DNA from: Planctomycetaceae bacterium
Lineage (GTDB): Bacteria; Planctomycetota; Planctomycetia; Gemmatales; Gemmataceae
Direction of reading: 5' to 3'
Length of the DNA: 64,000 nucleotides
Assembly: GCA_013823135.1 (NCBI GenBank)
Contig: PNLP01000040.1
Coordinates: 1 to 64,000 of the forward strand
Part shown: positions 36,226-44,727 of the stretch, piece by piece
Layout of the letters: each line of letters begins with the position of its first letter
Position numbering within the stretch: the stretch's first letter is position 1
Notes under the pieces: model-generated
Seen by the model: only the letters and a program-made list of their open reading frames with translations
Databases searched by the model: none
What the model was told of the DNA's origin: nothing
Position numbers and translations under genes: made by a program

Positions 36226-37353
36226 CTACTTCGCGTCTTTCGCACAGCGGAAGCCGACGTGTGACTGGCCGGTGTCGATGTCGCCCTGGCCGCGGCCGTA
36301 GGGCTTGTAGCGAGCGCAGAAGCCATCGCTACAGAGGAACGAGCCGCCGCGCATCACCCGCTTTGGAGCGTAGGGGTTTTCCGTCTGCCGAACGCGGGGG
36401 TCGTAGCTCGAGCCCGGCCCCTGTGGGTTCTTCATCGGGCTGTTCTTGTAGTACTCCGGCATGTACCAGTCCGCACACCACTCCCACACGTTCCCGGCCA
36501 CTTCGTACAGACCATAGCCGTTCGGCGGGTAACTCTTCACCGGGGCGGTTCGCACGTAGCCATCAGCGAGCGTGTTCTTGTCGGGGAAGTTCCCCTGCCA
36601 GATGTTGCAGCGCCATTTGCCACCCGCGTCGGGGACGTCATCCCCCCAGGCGAAGGTCGCAGCCGCCAACCCGCCACGAGCGGCCCGTTCCCACTCGGCC
36701 TCGGTTGGCAGGCGCTTCCCGGCCCATTTGCAATACGCCTCGGCGTCCTTCCAGCACACATGCACGACCGGGTGATCCATCCGATCCGTGATGCTGCTGC
36801 CCGGCCCTTCCGGGTGTTTCCAACACGCCCCTGGCACCCACTCCCACCAGCCCTCTTCACGATCCCACGAGACCGGATCATCGGGCTGGCGAAACACTAG
36901 CGACCCCGGGACCAGCGCCTCGGGTGGGGGCGGCGGCACGCCCGGTTGCAGGTTCGCCATGATCTGCTCTTTCGTCGGCGTCTGCTCCGCGACCGTGACG
37001 TACCCGGTGGCCTTCACGAACTCCGCGTACTGTGAGTTGGTCACTTCGGTTTCGTCGATCCAGAAGCCGTCGAGCTCGACCTCGTGTTCTGGATAGGCGT
37101 CGAAGAACCGCGGGTTCGTGTCCTTGGTTCCCATCGTGAACTTGCCGCCGGGGATCCAGACCATGCCCGCGGGCGCGGGGCCAATTGGGCCGCTGCCGTC
37201 GAGCAGAGTCGCGATCCCAAAGCCGGCACCAACGCCAATTACCAGCAGCGCCAGCCACTTCCAGGGGAAGCCACGCGGTGCGGGAATGGGAGGGACCACG
37301 GCGTTCGCTTCTGTGGCTTTCGCCTGCTGACGCGCGCGAGATTTTTTCGACAT
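36226..37353 (-). CDS. FGE-type sulfatase-modifying enzyme (SUMF1 family), membrane-anchored
   Basis: Formylglycine-generating enzymes oxidise the CxPxR-type cysteine of sulfatases. The 375-aa protein has a cytoplasmic basic start, one membrane helix (WLALLVIGVGAGFGIATLL, about 33-52) and the family domain: PAGMVWIPGGKFTMG, LDGFWIDETEVTNSQYAEFVKAT, GKRLPTEAEWERAARGG, YEVAGNVWEWCADWY and VMRGGSFLCSDGFCARYKPYG...VGFRC. The last region contains a CX4C pair (Cys341, Cys346) like the redox-active cysteines of true FGEs. Many bacterial SUMF1-like proteins lack that pair. Two sulfatase genes lie 14-16 kb away on the other strand. Activity is inferred. Confidence 0.85.
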   Translation of the reverse strand: MSKKSRARQQAKATEANAVVPPIPAPRGFPWKWLALLVIGVGAGFGIATLLDGSGPIGPAPAGMVWIPGGKFTMGTKDTNPRFFDAYPEHEVELDGFWIDETEVTNSQYAEFVKATGYVTVAEQTPTKEQIMANLQPGVPPPPPEALVPGSLVFRQPDDPVSWDREEGWWEWVPGACWKHPEGPGSSITDRMDHPVVHVCWKDAEAYCKWAGKRLPTEAEWERAARGGLAAATFAWGDDVPDAGGKWRCNIWQGNFPDKNTLADGYVRTAPVKSYPPNGYGLYEVAGNVWEWCADWYMPEYYKNSPMKNPQGPGSSYDPRVRQTENPYAPKRVMRGGSFLCSDGFCARYKPYGRGQGDIDTGQSHVGFRCAKDAK

Positions 37354-37506
37354 GAGAGCAGCCCGCTGAGATGACAGGGTAAGTTACAGCTTAGCTATTC
37401 CCCTACCAACTTGACCAGGATAATGATAAATCATCGCGGCTGAGTTCGGCACCCAAGCAGAGTGCTGATTCCCGACTCCCGACCCCGGACACCTTGAAGC
37501 CAGCAC

Positions 37507-38574
37507 ATGTCCATCACCGCACAGAACATATCCAAGCGATTCGGGGATTTCGTTGCCCTCGATAACGTGTCGGTTGAGTGCCCCGCCGGGCAACTCGTCG
37601 CATTGTTGGGGCCGTCGGGCTCCGGGAAAACGACGCTGCTGCGCATCATCGCGGGCCTGGAATTCGCCGATGCCGGGACCGTGTTGTTCAAGGAAGACGA
37701 CATCACGCGGCACTCGGCCAAGGACCGCAAGGTCGGGTTCGTGTTCCAGCATTATGCGCTCTTCCGGCACATGACTGTATATGAGAACGTGGCGTTCGGC
37801 CTGCGTGTCCGCAAAGCACCTGAGGACAAGGTTCAGCACCGGGTGATGGAACTGCTGAAGCTCGTGCGGCTCGAAGAGAAAGCAAGGCATTATCCCAGTG
37901 AACTCTCCGGCGGGCAACGCCAGCGCATCGCGCTTGTGCGAGCGTTGGCCCCGGACCCCGAGGTGCTGCTCCTCGACGAACCGTTCGGTGCACTCGATGC
38001 GAAGGTTCGCAGTGAGCTCCGCTCATGGTTGCGGCGATTCCACGACGAGTTCCACGTCACCAGTATCTTCGTGACGCACGACCAGGAAGAAGCCTTCGAG
38101 GTCGCGGATAGCGTCGTGGTGATGAACAAGGGGAAGATCGAGCAGTTCGGCACCCCGATCGAAGTGTTCGAGCACCCCGCAACGGCGTTCGTGATGGACT
38201 TCCTGGGGAACGTCAACAAGCTGCCAGTCCGCGTTGAGGGTGGGAAAGCACTGCTCGGCGAAACCGGCATGGTCGAACTTCCCGCGAAGCTGTTCGGCAC
38301 CAAAGAGAACGGCAAGATCGATGCGTACATCCGCCCGCACGAGTTGGACATCTCCCGCACCGCTGAGGGCGGCAACTGCATGACCGCCAAGGTGCTGCAC
38401 ATCAACCCGGCCGGTTCGGTGGTCAAGGTACGCCTCATGGCTGAAGATTTCGGCCTGGTGATTACTGTGGATGTGTCGCCTGAACGTTTTCGAGACCTGG
38501 CACTCAAGACCGCAGAAGTGGTTTACGTGACCCCCAAGTCAGGCAAGATTTTCGACACGGATTACACGATCTGA
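37507..38574 (+). CDS. cysA: Sulfate-type ABC transporter ATP-binding protein
   Basis: This is a CysA-like ATPase of 355 aa. Walker A is GPSGSGKT (residues 35-42), the signature is LSGGQRQRIALVRAL, Walker B is VLLLDEPFGALD, and the H-loop is THDQEEAFEV. The regulatory C-terminal domain is present (KIDAYIRPHELDI...NPAGSVVKVRLM). Sequence such as LDAKVRSELRSWLRRFHDEFHVTSIFVTHDQEEA is closest to sulfate/thiosulfate importers. No permease (cysT/cysW) or sulfate-binding gene is next to it; upstream 130 bp have no gene. A strong terminator follows, so it appears to be transcribed alone. Confidence 0.88.
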   Translation: MSITAQNISKRFGDFVALDNVSVECPAGQLVALLGPSGSGKTTLLRIIAGLEFADAGTVLFKEDDITRHSAKDRKVGFVFQHYALFRHMTVYENVAFGLRVRKAPEDKVQHRVMELLKLVRLEEKARHYPSELSGGQRQRIALVRALAPDPEVLLLDEPFGALDAKVRSELRSWLRRFHDEFHVTSIFVTHDQEEAFEVADSVVVMNKGKIEQFGTPIEVFEHPATAFVMDFLGNVNKLPVRVEGGKALLGETGMVELPAKLFGTKENGKIDAYIRPHELDISRTAEGGNCMTAKVLHINPAGSVVKVRLMAEDFGLVITVDVSPERFRDLALKTAEVVYVTPKSGKIFDTDYTI

Positions 38575-38598
38575 TCCACGAATTGCAGACACTTTGTC

Positions 38599-38640
38599 AC
38601 AGCCAAGTCACCATAAGTGACTTGGCTGTTTTCATTTGTG
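38599..38640 (+). terminator. Rho-independent terminator of cysA
   Basis: ACAGCCAAGTCAC (38599-38611) pairs perfectly with GTGACTTGGCTGT (38617-38629), with a 5-nt loop CATAA and a T-rich tail (TTTTCATTT), 24 bp after the cysA stop. Confidence 0.88.
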
Positions 38641-38745
38641 ACAATTGTAAAATAAACACGACTTTCTCTACTTGCAAAGTAATCAAAGTGCCGATATCTT
38701 CCTCTACACGACTTCAACGATCATGTTGATCGTGATTCGGAGGTG

Positions 38746-38901
38746 ATGGCGATGAGCGGATTATTCGACCGGTACTTCCAACTCCTCGCCGGGCGTGTGC
38801 CCGGTGCCGAGTACGGGGTGATCGCAACGCCCGATGACGAGGTGGACCTCGCTTCGGAGATGATGGCGACTCCTCGGGGGTGTCTTTGTCTCCCCTGCTG
38901 A
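38746..38901 (+). CDS. Possible small ORF, 51 aa
   Basis: ATG 38746 (with GGAGG at 38739-38743 just upstream, better spaced for ATG 38752) opens a 51-codon frame, MAMSGLFDRYFQLLAGRVPG...ending CLCLPC. It stops 46 bp before the lipoprotein gene and is followed by no terminator. No similarity is recognised, and the Cys-rich end is odd. It may be a short real gene or a decayed fragment. Confidence 0.3.
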   Translation: MAMSGLFDRYFQLLAGRVPGAEYGVIATPDDEVDLASEMMATPRGCLCLPC

Positions 38902-38947
38902 ACCGGCGAGTGATTCGTTCACCACACCCGACAGAAGTGAGGCAGCG

Positions 38948-39379
38948 ATGAAGCAATCTCGACGATGGTTCCTGGTAAGTGCCGCGTTCGCTGCCCTGAC
39001 GGTTGCGTCCTGCGAAAGCGGCCCGAAGCGGAAGCAAACCTTCCCAACCTCGGGGAAGGTTCTCCTTCCCGACGGCAGGCCTGCTCAGCACGCCACCGTG
39101 ATCCTGCACCCGATTGGCGATACCGACCCGAACGCCGTCAAACCGCACGGGAAGGTTGGGCCGGACGGCACCTTCAAGCTCACGACCTACGAGACCGACG
39201 ATGGTGCCCCAGCCGGCGAATATAAGGTGACGATCGAGTTGTGGCTTGCGGGGTCGCGGGCCGATGAGGCTCCAAGCAACCGACTCTCGCCAAAGCTCGC
39301 GAACCCCGAGACCTCTGGCTTGAAGGCCACGGTGAACGCAGCGCCGACCGAACTCAACCCGTTTGAATTGAAGAAGTGA
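38948..39379 (+). CDS. Small lipoprotein with carboxypeptidase-regulatory-like fold
   Basis: The 143-aa product has a lipoprotein signal (MKQSRRWFLVSAAFAALTVASC). The mature part has the transthyretin-like beta pattern of carboxypeptidase-regulatory domains: SGKVLLPDGRPAQHATVILHP, GPDGTFKLTTYETDDGAPAGEYKVTIE. Proteins of this kind often sit beside DUF1559 pseudopilin genes in planctomycetes, as here (68-bp gap). It is presumably envelope-associated; exact role unknown. Confidence 0.78.
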   Translation: MKQSRRWFLVSAAFAALTVASCESGPKRKQTFPTSGKVLLPDGRPAQHATVILHPIGDTDPNAVKPHGKVGPDGTFKLTTYETDDGAPAGEYKVTIELWLAGSRADEAPSNRLSPKLANPETSGLKATVNAAPTELNPFELKK

Positions 39380-39447
39380 ACCGCCACAACGCCCAATTTT
39401 TCACTGACTCGACATTCTTTCACACTGTGATTAAGGGAGATACTGTG

Positions 39448-40431
39448 ATGCGCCGATTCCTTGCTCAACGAGCCGTCAATCGTCGGGGGTTCACCCTGAT
39501 CGAACTCTTGGTGGTGATCGCGATCATCGCCATCCTCATCGGCCTGTTGTTGCCGGCCGTGCAGAAGGTCCGCGAAGCGGCCGCACGCATGAGCTGCCAG
39601 AACAACCTCAAGCAATTCGGTCTGGCTTTCCACAACTACCACGACCCGAATAGCGGTTTGCCGAGTAACATTCGCCCCGATGCCACGAGCACTGTGCGAG
39701 TTCGTTGGGCAACGTATCTTCTGCCCTACATCGAACAGAGCTCGCTCTACTCACAGATTAGCTTGACCACCAACTGGCATGCCCAACCGACCCAGTTCGG
39801 CACACGGCTCAAGGCGTTCGAGTGCCCATCGGCCCCGAACGGCACCGTGGTCGATGGTGCTCCTGACACGAGCCCCGCGTGGACAAATATCGTTGCCAAT
39901 GGCGACTACTCGGGCTTCTACGGTGTCGATCCACAGTTGGAGACCCTCGGCCTGATTGCCGCGGGATCGGGCAAGGTTGATAACGGGGCCATCTCGAAGA
40001 CGACGAGGTTGAACTTCACGGCCTTCACCGATGGCCTGTCGAACACTCTGCACCTGACCGAATCGGCTGGCCGCCCGAACGTCTATCGGCTGGGCAAGTT
40101 GGTGACTCCCGCGAGCGGTCTTTCCCGAGTGAACGGTGGTGGCTGGTGCCGCCCAGCCTCGGAGTTGTTCATCCTTCGCGGGTCGGATGCGACTGGCACG
40201 AGTTTCCCCGGTGCGAGTGCGATCAACATCACGAACGGCGAGACGCTCGGCACGTATCCACATGCTTACTACAACACTGACGGAACGGGCCACATTTACA
40301 GCTTCCACACGGGTGGTGTGAATGCCCTGTTCTGCGACGGCTCGGTGCGGTTCATTCGACAGAGCCTCGATATCCGCACCCTGGCCGCTTTGGTGACGCG
40401 GAACGCTGGGGAAGTTGGTGCGCAGGAGTGA
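39448..40431 (+). CDS. DUF1559 prepilin-type protein
   Basis: Start ATG 39448, preceded by AAGGGAGA, gives 327 aa. It has a type IV prepilin leader and N-terminal helix (RRGFTLIELLVVIAIIAILIGLLLPAVQKVREAAARMSC), cleaved after the glycine by a prepilin peptidase. The DUF1559 body follows (NLKQFGLAFHNYHD) with the typical end (HTGGVNALFCDGSVRFIRQSLDI). This large planctomycete family resembles type II secretion pseudopilins, but its role is not established. It forms a pair with the upstream lipoprotein. Confidence 0.93.
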   Translation: MRRFLAQRAVNRRGFTLIELLVVIAIIAILIGLLLPAVQKVREAAARMSCQNNLKQFGLAFHNYHDPNSGLPSNIRPDATSTVRVRWATYLLPYIEQSSLYSQISLTTNWHAQPTQFGTRLKAFECPSAPNGTVVDGAPDTSPAWTNIVANGDYSGFYGVDPQLETLGLIAAGSGKVDNGAISKTTRLNFTAFTDGLSNTLHLTESAGRPNVYRLGKLVTPASGLSRVNGGGWCRPASELFILRGSDATGTSFPGASAINITNGETLGTYPHAYYNTDGTGHIYSFHTGGVNALFCDGSVRFIRQSLDIRTLAALVTRNAGEVGAQE

Positions 40432-40455
40432 TTACGGTTCCTGAGAAGTAACCTC

Positions 40456-40485
40456 GCGGGTGGGCGAAGCGTTTCGTCCACCCGC
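40456..40485 (+). terminator. Hairpin after the DUF1559 gene
   Basis: GCGGGTGGGCGA (40456-40467) pairs with TCGTCCACCCGC (40474-40485), 12 bp with one G-T pair and a 6-nt loop. It begins 24 bp after the stop and has no clear U-run. Confidence 0.5.
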
Positions 40486-40601
40486 TTCGCGTTGGTAGGG
40501 ACTGTCTCTACTCCACTTTGCGATTGCCTCGGTGCCGTTTCATGCTCTAATAAATATACCCTGCCTTGCACCCCGCCATTCCTCGCTCAGAGGATTCTGT
40601 C

Positions 40602-41969
40602 TTGACTGCTCCACACCGCCACACGATCGGCATCACACGCCGCGAACTCATTCAGGTTGGCTACTCGGGGTTGCTCGGCCTGGGGCTCTCGAAGATCGCC
40701 GCCGCGAGTGACCAGCCTTCGCTTTCCCAGCGAAAGAAGCCGAAATCGCTCATCATCGTGTTCCTCACGGGCGCTGCCAGTCACCTGGAGACGTGGGATC
40801 CCAAGCCGGACGCACCACCTGAAATCCGTGGCGAGCTCGGTTCGATCCAGACGAAAACGCCGGGGCTGCTCGCCTGTGAATACCTCCCGAAACTCGCGGC
40901 CCGTTCGGACAAGTTCGCGGTGATTCGGTCGCTTGCCCATCGCGAGAATAATCACCTCGTGGCCACGCACCACGTTCTCACGGGACATCAGCAACCCGGC
41001 GCGTTCTTCGACAAGATCGCCAGCCGCGACGACTTCCCGAACTACGCCGCGGGCCGGAGCTATCACCACCGACCGCCCGAGGGGACTCCGTGCGGCGTGA
41101 ACCTGCCGACGTACTTGATGCAAGGTCCGCTGTTGTGGCCCGGTCAGTATGCGGGCTTCCTCGGGCCGAAGCACGACATCATGCAGGTGAACGACGACCC
41201 GAACAAACCCGATTTCCGGATCGATAACCTTCGCCCGGCACAGGGCATGGATGTGGATCAACTCAAGGATCGGATGGCACTCCTCGAAGCGGTGAACTCC
41301 CAACAGCGGTGGCTGTCGGAGTCGGCTGAAACAAAGAAGATGTCCGACCAGCAACAGCAAGCGGTCTCGGTGCTCACGTCGGGGAAGGTCGCGCGTGCAT
41401 TCGATATCGACCGTGAACCCGCCACTGTTCGAGACAAGTACGGGCGCCACGCTTTCGGGCAGTCGATTCTGTTGGCTCGCCGCCTTGTCGAAGCTGGCGT
41501 GCCTGTCGTGCAGGCGAACATGGGGCGGGTTCAAAACTGGGATACACACGGCGACAACTTCAAGCGGATGAAGAACGAGCTGCTGCCCCCGGTCGATCGC
41601 GGAGTGTCGGCACTGCTGGACGACCTGAGTGACCGTGGCATGCTCGAAGACACGATGGTGATGGTGCTTGGCGAGTTCGGTCGCACGCCGAAGGTGGATA
41701 ACAAGAACGCGGGCCGAGATCACTGGGCGGCGTGCTTCTGTGGACTGTTTGCGGGAGCAGGAATTCAACCCGGCCAGGTGATTGGCAAGAGCGACAAGAG
41801 CGGTGGATATCCGAGCACGACACCCTATTCACCGGACGACATCGGCGCAACGGTGTACTCGGTGTTGGGTGTTGACCCGCACGCCGAGGTTCGCGACCGC
41901 CTGAACCGCCCAGTGCAGTTGAACCGTGGCCGAGTCATCACGTCATTGTTCGACGGCAAGGGGGAGTGA
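40602..41969 (+). CDS. DUF1501 (sulfatase-fold) secreted protein
   Basis: The likely start is a TTG at 40602, seven bases after AGAGGA (40589-40594); the frame's first TTG at 40566 lacks such a site. The 455-aa product has a twin-arginine-like leader (GITRRELIQVGYSGLLGLGLSKIAAA). The DUF1501 domain follows: KSLIIVFLTGAASHLETWDPKPDAP, SLAHRENNHLVATHHVLTGH and VLGEFGRTPKVDNKNAGRDHWAACFC. The family has an alkaline-phosphatase/sulfatase-like fold and is abundant in planctomycetes, usually next to DUF1549/PSD1 cytochrome genes, which are not present here. Its substrate is unknown. Confidence 0.88.
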   Translation: MTAPHRHTIGITRRELIQVGYSGLLGLGLSKIAAASDQPSLSQRKKPKSLIIVFLTGAASHLETWDPKPDAPPEIRGELGSIQTKTPGLLACEYLPKLAARSDKFAVIRSLAHRENNHLVATHHVLTGHQQPGAFFDKIASRDDFPNYAAGRSYHHRPPEGTPCGVNLPTYLMQGPLLWPGQYAGFLGPKHDIMQVNDDPNKPDFRIDNLRPAQGMDVDQLKDRMALLEAVNSQQRWLSESAETKKMSDQQQQAVSVLTSGKVARAFDIDREPATVRDKYGRHAFGQSILLARRLVEAGVPVVQANMGRVQNWDTHGDNFKRMKNELLPPVDRGVSALLDDLSDRGMLEDTMVMVLGEFGRTPKVDNKNAGRDHWAACFCGLFAGAGIQPGQVIGKSDKSGGYPSTTPYSPDDIGATVYSVLGVDPHAEVRDRLNRPVQLNRGRVITSLFDGKGE

Positions 41970-42180
41970 CGCTGAGTTTCGTGAGTGAGTGAAGGACTGA
42001 CCTCTACCGCTCGCTCCTCCTTCTTCTTCATCTCACCGGGCCTCTTCGTCGTTTTGAAACGCTACGATTCCCAGCCGAGGTGAGACTTTTACTCGATTAT
42101 TCTGCCCATCGTTGTCCGTCGTAGATAAGATGAAAGTAGGTGCCTCTTGCTCCGTGATCCTTACCCACTACGAACATCCC

Positions 42181-42489
42181 ATGAAGCGATCCGTTGAAGA
42201 TCTGAGGGCGGAAGCCGACTGGCTGGCCGCGATTGGCGAGCCAACCCGGCTGACCATTATCCGCACGCTGGCGATCGGTGAGAAGACGGTGACGGAACTG
42301 GCGAAAGCCTGCAAATCCGAGGTGGTGAACGTTTCTCACCACCTGGGCGTGATGCGGGCGGCTGGTCTGGTGAAGTGCGACCGCGATGGCCGCTTCATGC
42401 GGTACAGCCTCCTTGGCGCATCCGCCACCGCGACGGAACTGGAACTGACGCATCCGTCCGGAACGCGCACGATCGTTCCGCTCACCTGA
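42181..42489 (+). CDS. ArsR-family winged-helix transcription regulator
   Basis: ATG 42181 (MKRSVEDLRAEADWLAAIGEPTRLTIIRTL) gives 102 aa. The ArsR winged helix is clear: AIGEPTRLTIIRTLAIGEKTVTELAKACKSEVVNVSHHLGVMRAAGLVKCDRDGRFMRYSL. The sequence has a single cysteine in the recognition region (ACKSEVV) and one in VKCDRDG, but no ELCVCD metal motif, so the inducer is uncertain. The gene stands alone: 211 bp without a gene lie upstream and a strong terminator follows. Confidence 0.88.
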   Translation: MKRSVEDLRAEADWLAAIGEPTRLTIIRTLAIGEKTVTELAKACKSEVVNVSHHLGVMRAAGLVKCDRDGRFMRYSLLGASATATELELTHPSGTRTIVPLT

Positions 42490-42518
42490 GTCACGCTCAC
42501 GAATTGTGATGACAAAAC

Positions 42519-42555
42519 GAGAACCCCGGCAATCGCCGGGGTTCTCTTTGCTTTT
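42519..42555 (+). terminator. Strong rho-independent terminator
   Basis: GAGAACCCCGGC (42519-42530) pairs perfectly with GCCGGGGTTCTC (42535-42546) around AATC, followed by TTTGCTTTT. It ends the ArsR gene; on the minus strand GTTTTGT follows the stem, so it may also serve the convergent DUF2760 gene. Confidence 0.93.
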
Positions 42556-42576
42556 ATGGACGATCCCAGCAATCTA

Positions 42577-43185
42577 TCACGCGATTTGCACTTCGGCGGG
42601 TTGCAGGACGAACTCGTCGGTCCCTTCGGGTGGCGGGGCCAACTTCAGTTCCTTGACACGCCAGCCCTGGTGGTTGATCGTGCCGGTGAAGGGCGGGTGC
42701 CCGGTAACATTCCCAATCACGCGAATCGCCGACGGGTCAAAGCCCTTGGGCACGGTCGTCTTGTCGTCCAGGTTACCTGGCAGCACGGCTTCGATTACCG
42801 TGTGCCGTTTGAGTGCGTCCTGAGCTTTCTTGTGAACCTCACGCACAGCTTGCCCGATCTGGGCGTCGCTGGCACCAGCGATGTCTTCCATCAGGAAATC
42901 GACGAGCCGGGCCTCGGCCTGAAGCAATGCCAGCATTCGCAGGGGAGCGCCGCTTGGCTTGGGGGGTGCAACTGGCTTGGGGGGCTCGACGGGCTTCAGG
43001 TCCGCACCGCCCAGAAGGGCTGTGAGCTTTGTTCGGAACGCGGGATCGCTCGCCGCACGTCCGGCGATGGCTAACCCTTCGAAGACGCCGCCGAGGCTAC
43101 GTGCTCGTGCGACCATCGCGAACCCGACCAGGAACAGCGTGACTGCTGCGCCGAGGAATGCCCCAAGGATCTGCTCGGAACTCAT
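42577..43185 (-). CDS. DUF2760 domain protein
   Basis: The 202-aa protein has one N-terminal membrane helix (ILGAFLGAAVTLFLVGFAMVARA), a Pro/Lys linker (VEPPKPVAPPKPS) and the DUF2760 core: LLQAEARLVDFLMEDIAGASDAQIGQAVREVHKKAQDALKRH, followed by IRVIGNVTGHPPFTGTINHQGWRVKELKLAPPP. In other genomes DUF2760 genes may lie beside Hsp70-like (DnaK-family) genes. No such gene is here. It is transcribed toward the terminator at 42519. Confidence 0.88.
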   Translation of the reverse strand: MSSEQILGAFLGAAVTLFLVGFAMVARARSLGGVFEGLAIAGRAASDPAFRTKLTALLGGADLKPVEPPKPVAPPKPSGAPLRMLALLQAEARLVDFLMEDIAGASDAQIGQAVREVHKKAQDALKRHTVIEAVLPGNLDDKTTVPKGFDPSAIRVIGNVTGHPPFTGTINHQGWRVKELKLAPPPEGTDEFVLQPAEVQIA

Positions 43186-43394
43186 ATCGACTCCCGCATG
43201 TGGAACGCAGGCGTCTCGCCCGCATGTCTGGGTGTTATAGGAACCTTCGCAAAGCCGGCGAAACTGTGCCGATTGTCAGGCCACACCTGAAATTACGACC
43301 AATTGGGTCTGGGCTGCTTCTGGTAACCCCGACGCCCAGGCATAAAATTCCCTGGTGGGTGGTTCTGCCGACGGCCCGGGACCGAAGAAAGGCT

Positions 43395-44249
43395 ATGGCG
43401 ATGCGTCGGGATTTGCGGGGGCGAGTCGTGCTGGTTACAGGGGCTTCGCGGGGCATCGGCCGACGCACGGCCGAGCGACTCGCGCGGCTCGGCGCAAGGC
43501 TCGCACTCTCGGCTCGCTCGCAGGATGAACTCGCGAAGATTGTCGGCGAGTGTCGGGCACTCGGAGCGGAAGCCGAAGCGTTCCCGGCCGACCTCACGAA
43601 GCCCGAAGACCGTGCGCGGATCGTCGGTGATGCTGTCGCACGCTTCGGCGGGTTGGACGTGCTCGTGAATTGTGCGGGTGTCGGCAGCTTTGGCGAGTTC
43701 TCGACCTCGACGCCCGACATTGTGCGTCGGTCGATGGAAGTGAACTTCTTCGCGCAGGCGGAGATGATTCGCGTCTGCCACCCACACCTGCTGAAGAGTG
43801 CCGCGAACTGGCAGCCGGCCGTTGTGAATGTGGCGAGCATCTGCGGGCGGTGGGGCATTCCGTCGATGTCCGAACACTGTGCGAGCAAGCACGCGTTCGT
43901 GGGCCTGACGGAAGCCCTGCGAGGCGAGTTCGCCCGCTACGACATCGACGTGCTGCTGGTGCTTCCGGGGGTGGTACGCAGCGACGACCTGAACCGCCAC
44001 ATGCTGCGGAACGACGGGAAGATCTACCTCGACTTCGATGGTGCCCAGCCGCCCGAGGAAGTGGCCGACGCAGTGGTCCGCAGCCTACTGACGAACCGCA
44101 CCGAGAAGGCGTGCGGCACCGCGTCGTGGTGGGTGTGGTTCGGCAAGCGAATGTTCCCCCGCGGCGTGCGGTTCTTCATGCAACGCAAGGTGTGGAACTG
44201 GCACAAGGCGGAAGGCGAAAGGCGGAAGGCGGATAAGCCAACCGCGTAG
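43395..44249 (+). CDS. Short-chain dehydrogenase/reductase family protein, altered active site
   Basis: The start is ATG 43395 or, better spaced from AAGG, ATG 43401. About 284 aa. The NAD(P)-binding GASRGIG (about residues 16-22), NCAGVGSFGEF and VNVASICG are normal for classical SDRs. At the YxxxK position the sequence is HCASK: the catalytic tyrosine is His161, while Lys165 and Ser148 remain. The C-terminal part is long and basic (FFMQRKVWNWHKAEGERRK). The protein may have changed chemistry or only bind. It heads the run to 50738. Confidence 0.88.
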   Translation: MAMRRDLRGRVVLVTGASRGIGRRTAERLARLGARLALSARSQDELAKIVGECRALGAEAEAFPADLTKPEDRARIVGDAVARFGGLDVLVNCAGVGSFGEFSTSTPDIVRRSMEVNFFAQAEMIRVCHPHLLKSAANWQPAVVNVASICGRWGIPSMSEHCASKHAFVGLTEALRGEFARYDIDVLLVLPGVVRSDDLNRHMLRNDGKIYLDFDGAQPPEEVADAVVRSLLTNRTEKACGTASWWVWFGKRMFPRGVRFFMQRKVWNWHKAEGERRKADKPTA

Positions 44250-44271
44250 CCGCGACCCGAAAGGGAGCGCG
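44244..44271 (+). repeat. Short intergenic repeat, copy 3 of 4
   Basis: GCGTAGCCGCGACCCGAAAG then GGAGCGCG. The TAG of this copy is the stop codon of the SDR gene, and its end lies 2 bp before the phosphatase ATG. Compare 5622, 14749 and 47870. Confidence 0.7.
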
Positions 44272-44273
44272 AG

Positions 44274-44723
44274 ATGCGCCGAATCGAAGGATTCCCGCTG
44301 TGGATCGGAACCGCTCGTGACGCACGAGACATCAAAGGTGTGTTGGAAGCGGGTATCGAGGCGATTGTCGATCTTGCAGTGATGTGTGAGCCGGTGAAGC
44401 CGACGCGGGAATTGGTGTATTTGCGGTTCCCGCTCGTGGATGGTGGCGGCAACCTGCCGTGGTTGATCTGTGCGGCGGTTCACGCGGTTGAAGGTTTGGT
44501 TCGGCTTAGCGTGCCGACTCTGATCGCGTGTGATGGGGGAATGAGCCGTTCGCCTGTGATCGCGGCAGCGGCCATGTGGCTCCGAACACCAACCGTGTCG
44601 CCCGATGAGGTGCTACGAACGGTGACGGAAAACGGACCGGCCGACGTTCATCCCGCGCTGTGGGCCGATGTGAAACGATACGTCTTCACCGTGACGGAAG
44701 TGTTCTACCAGGCGAGGAATTGA
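44274..44723 (+). CDS. Dual-specificity-like protein phosphatase
   Basis: The 149-aa protein has the Cys-x5-Arg signature of tyrosine/dual-specificity phosphatases, LIACDGGMSRSPVIAAAAMWL, with nucleophile Cys86 and Arg92. The usual His before Cys is Ala. A possible general acid lies in VYLRFPLVDGGG. The substrate could be phosphoprotein, or nucleotide or lipid phosphate. It lies 24 bp after the SDR gene and 4 bp before asnB, so it belongs to the same unit. Confidence 0.8.
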   Translation: MRRIEGFPLWIGTARDARDIKGVLEAGIEAIVDLAVMCEPVKPTRELVYLRFPLVDGGGNLPWLICAAVHAVEGLVRLSVPTLIACDGGMSRSPVIAAAAMWLRTPTVSPDEVLRTVTENGPADVHPALWADVKRYVFTVTEVFYQARN

Positions 44724-44727
44724 TTGC

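Noticed and set aside
37384..37506. Possible promoter or sulfate-responsive element upstream of cysA (TTGACC, AATGATAAATCATC)
   Set aside because: The TTGACC and the AT-rich hexamer are too close for a -35/-10 pair and no known riboswitch structure could be drawn.
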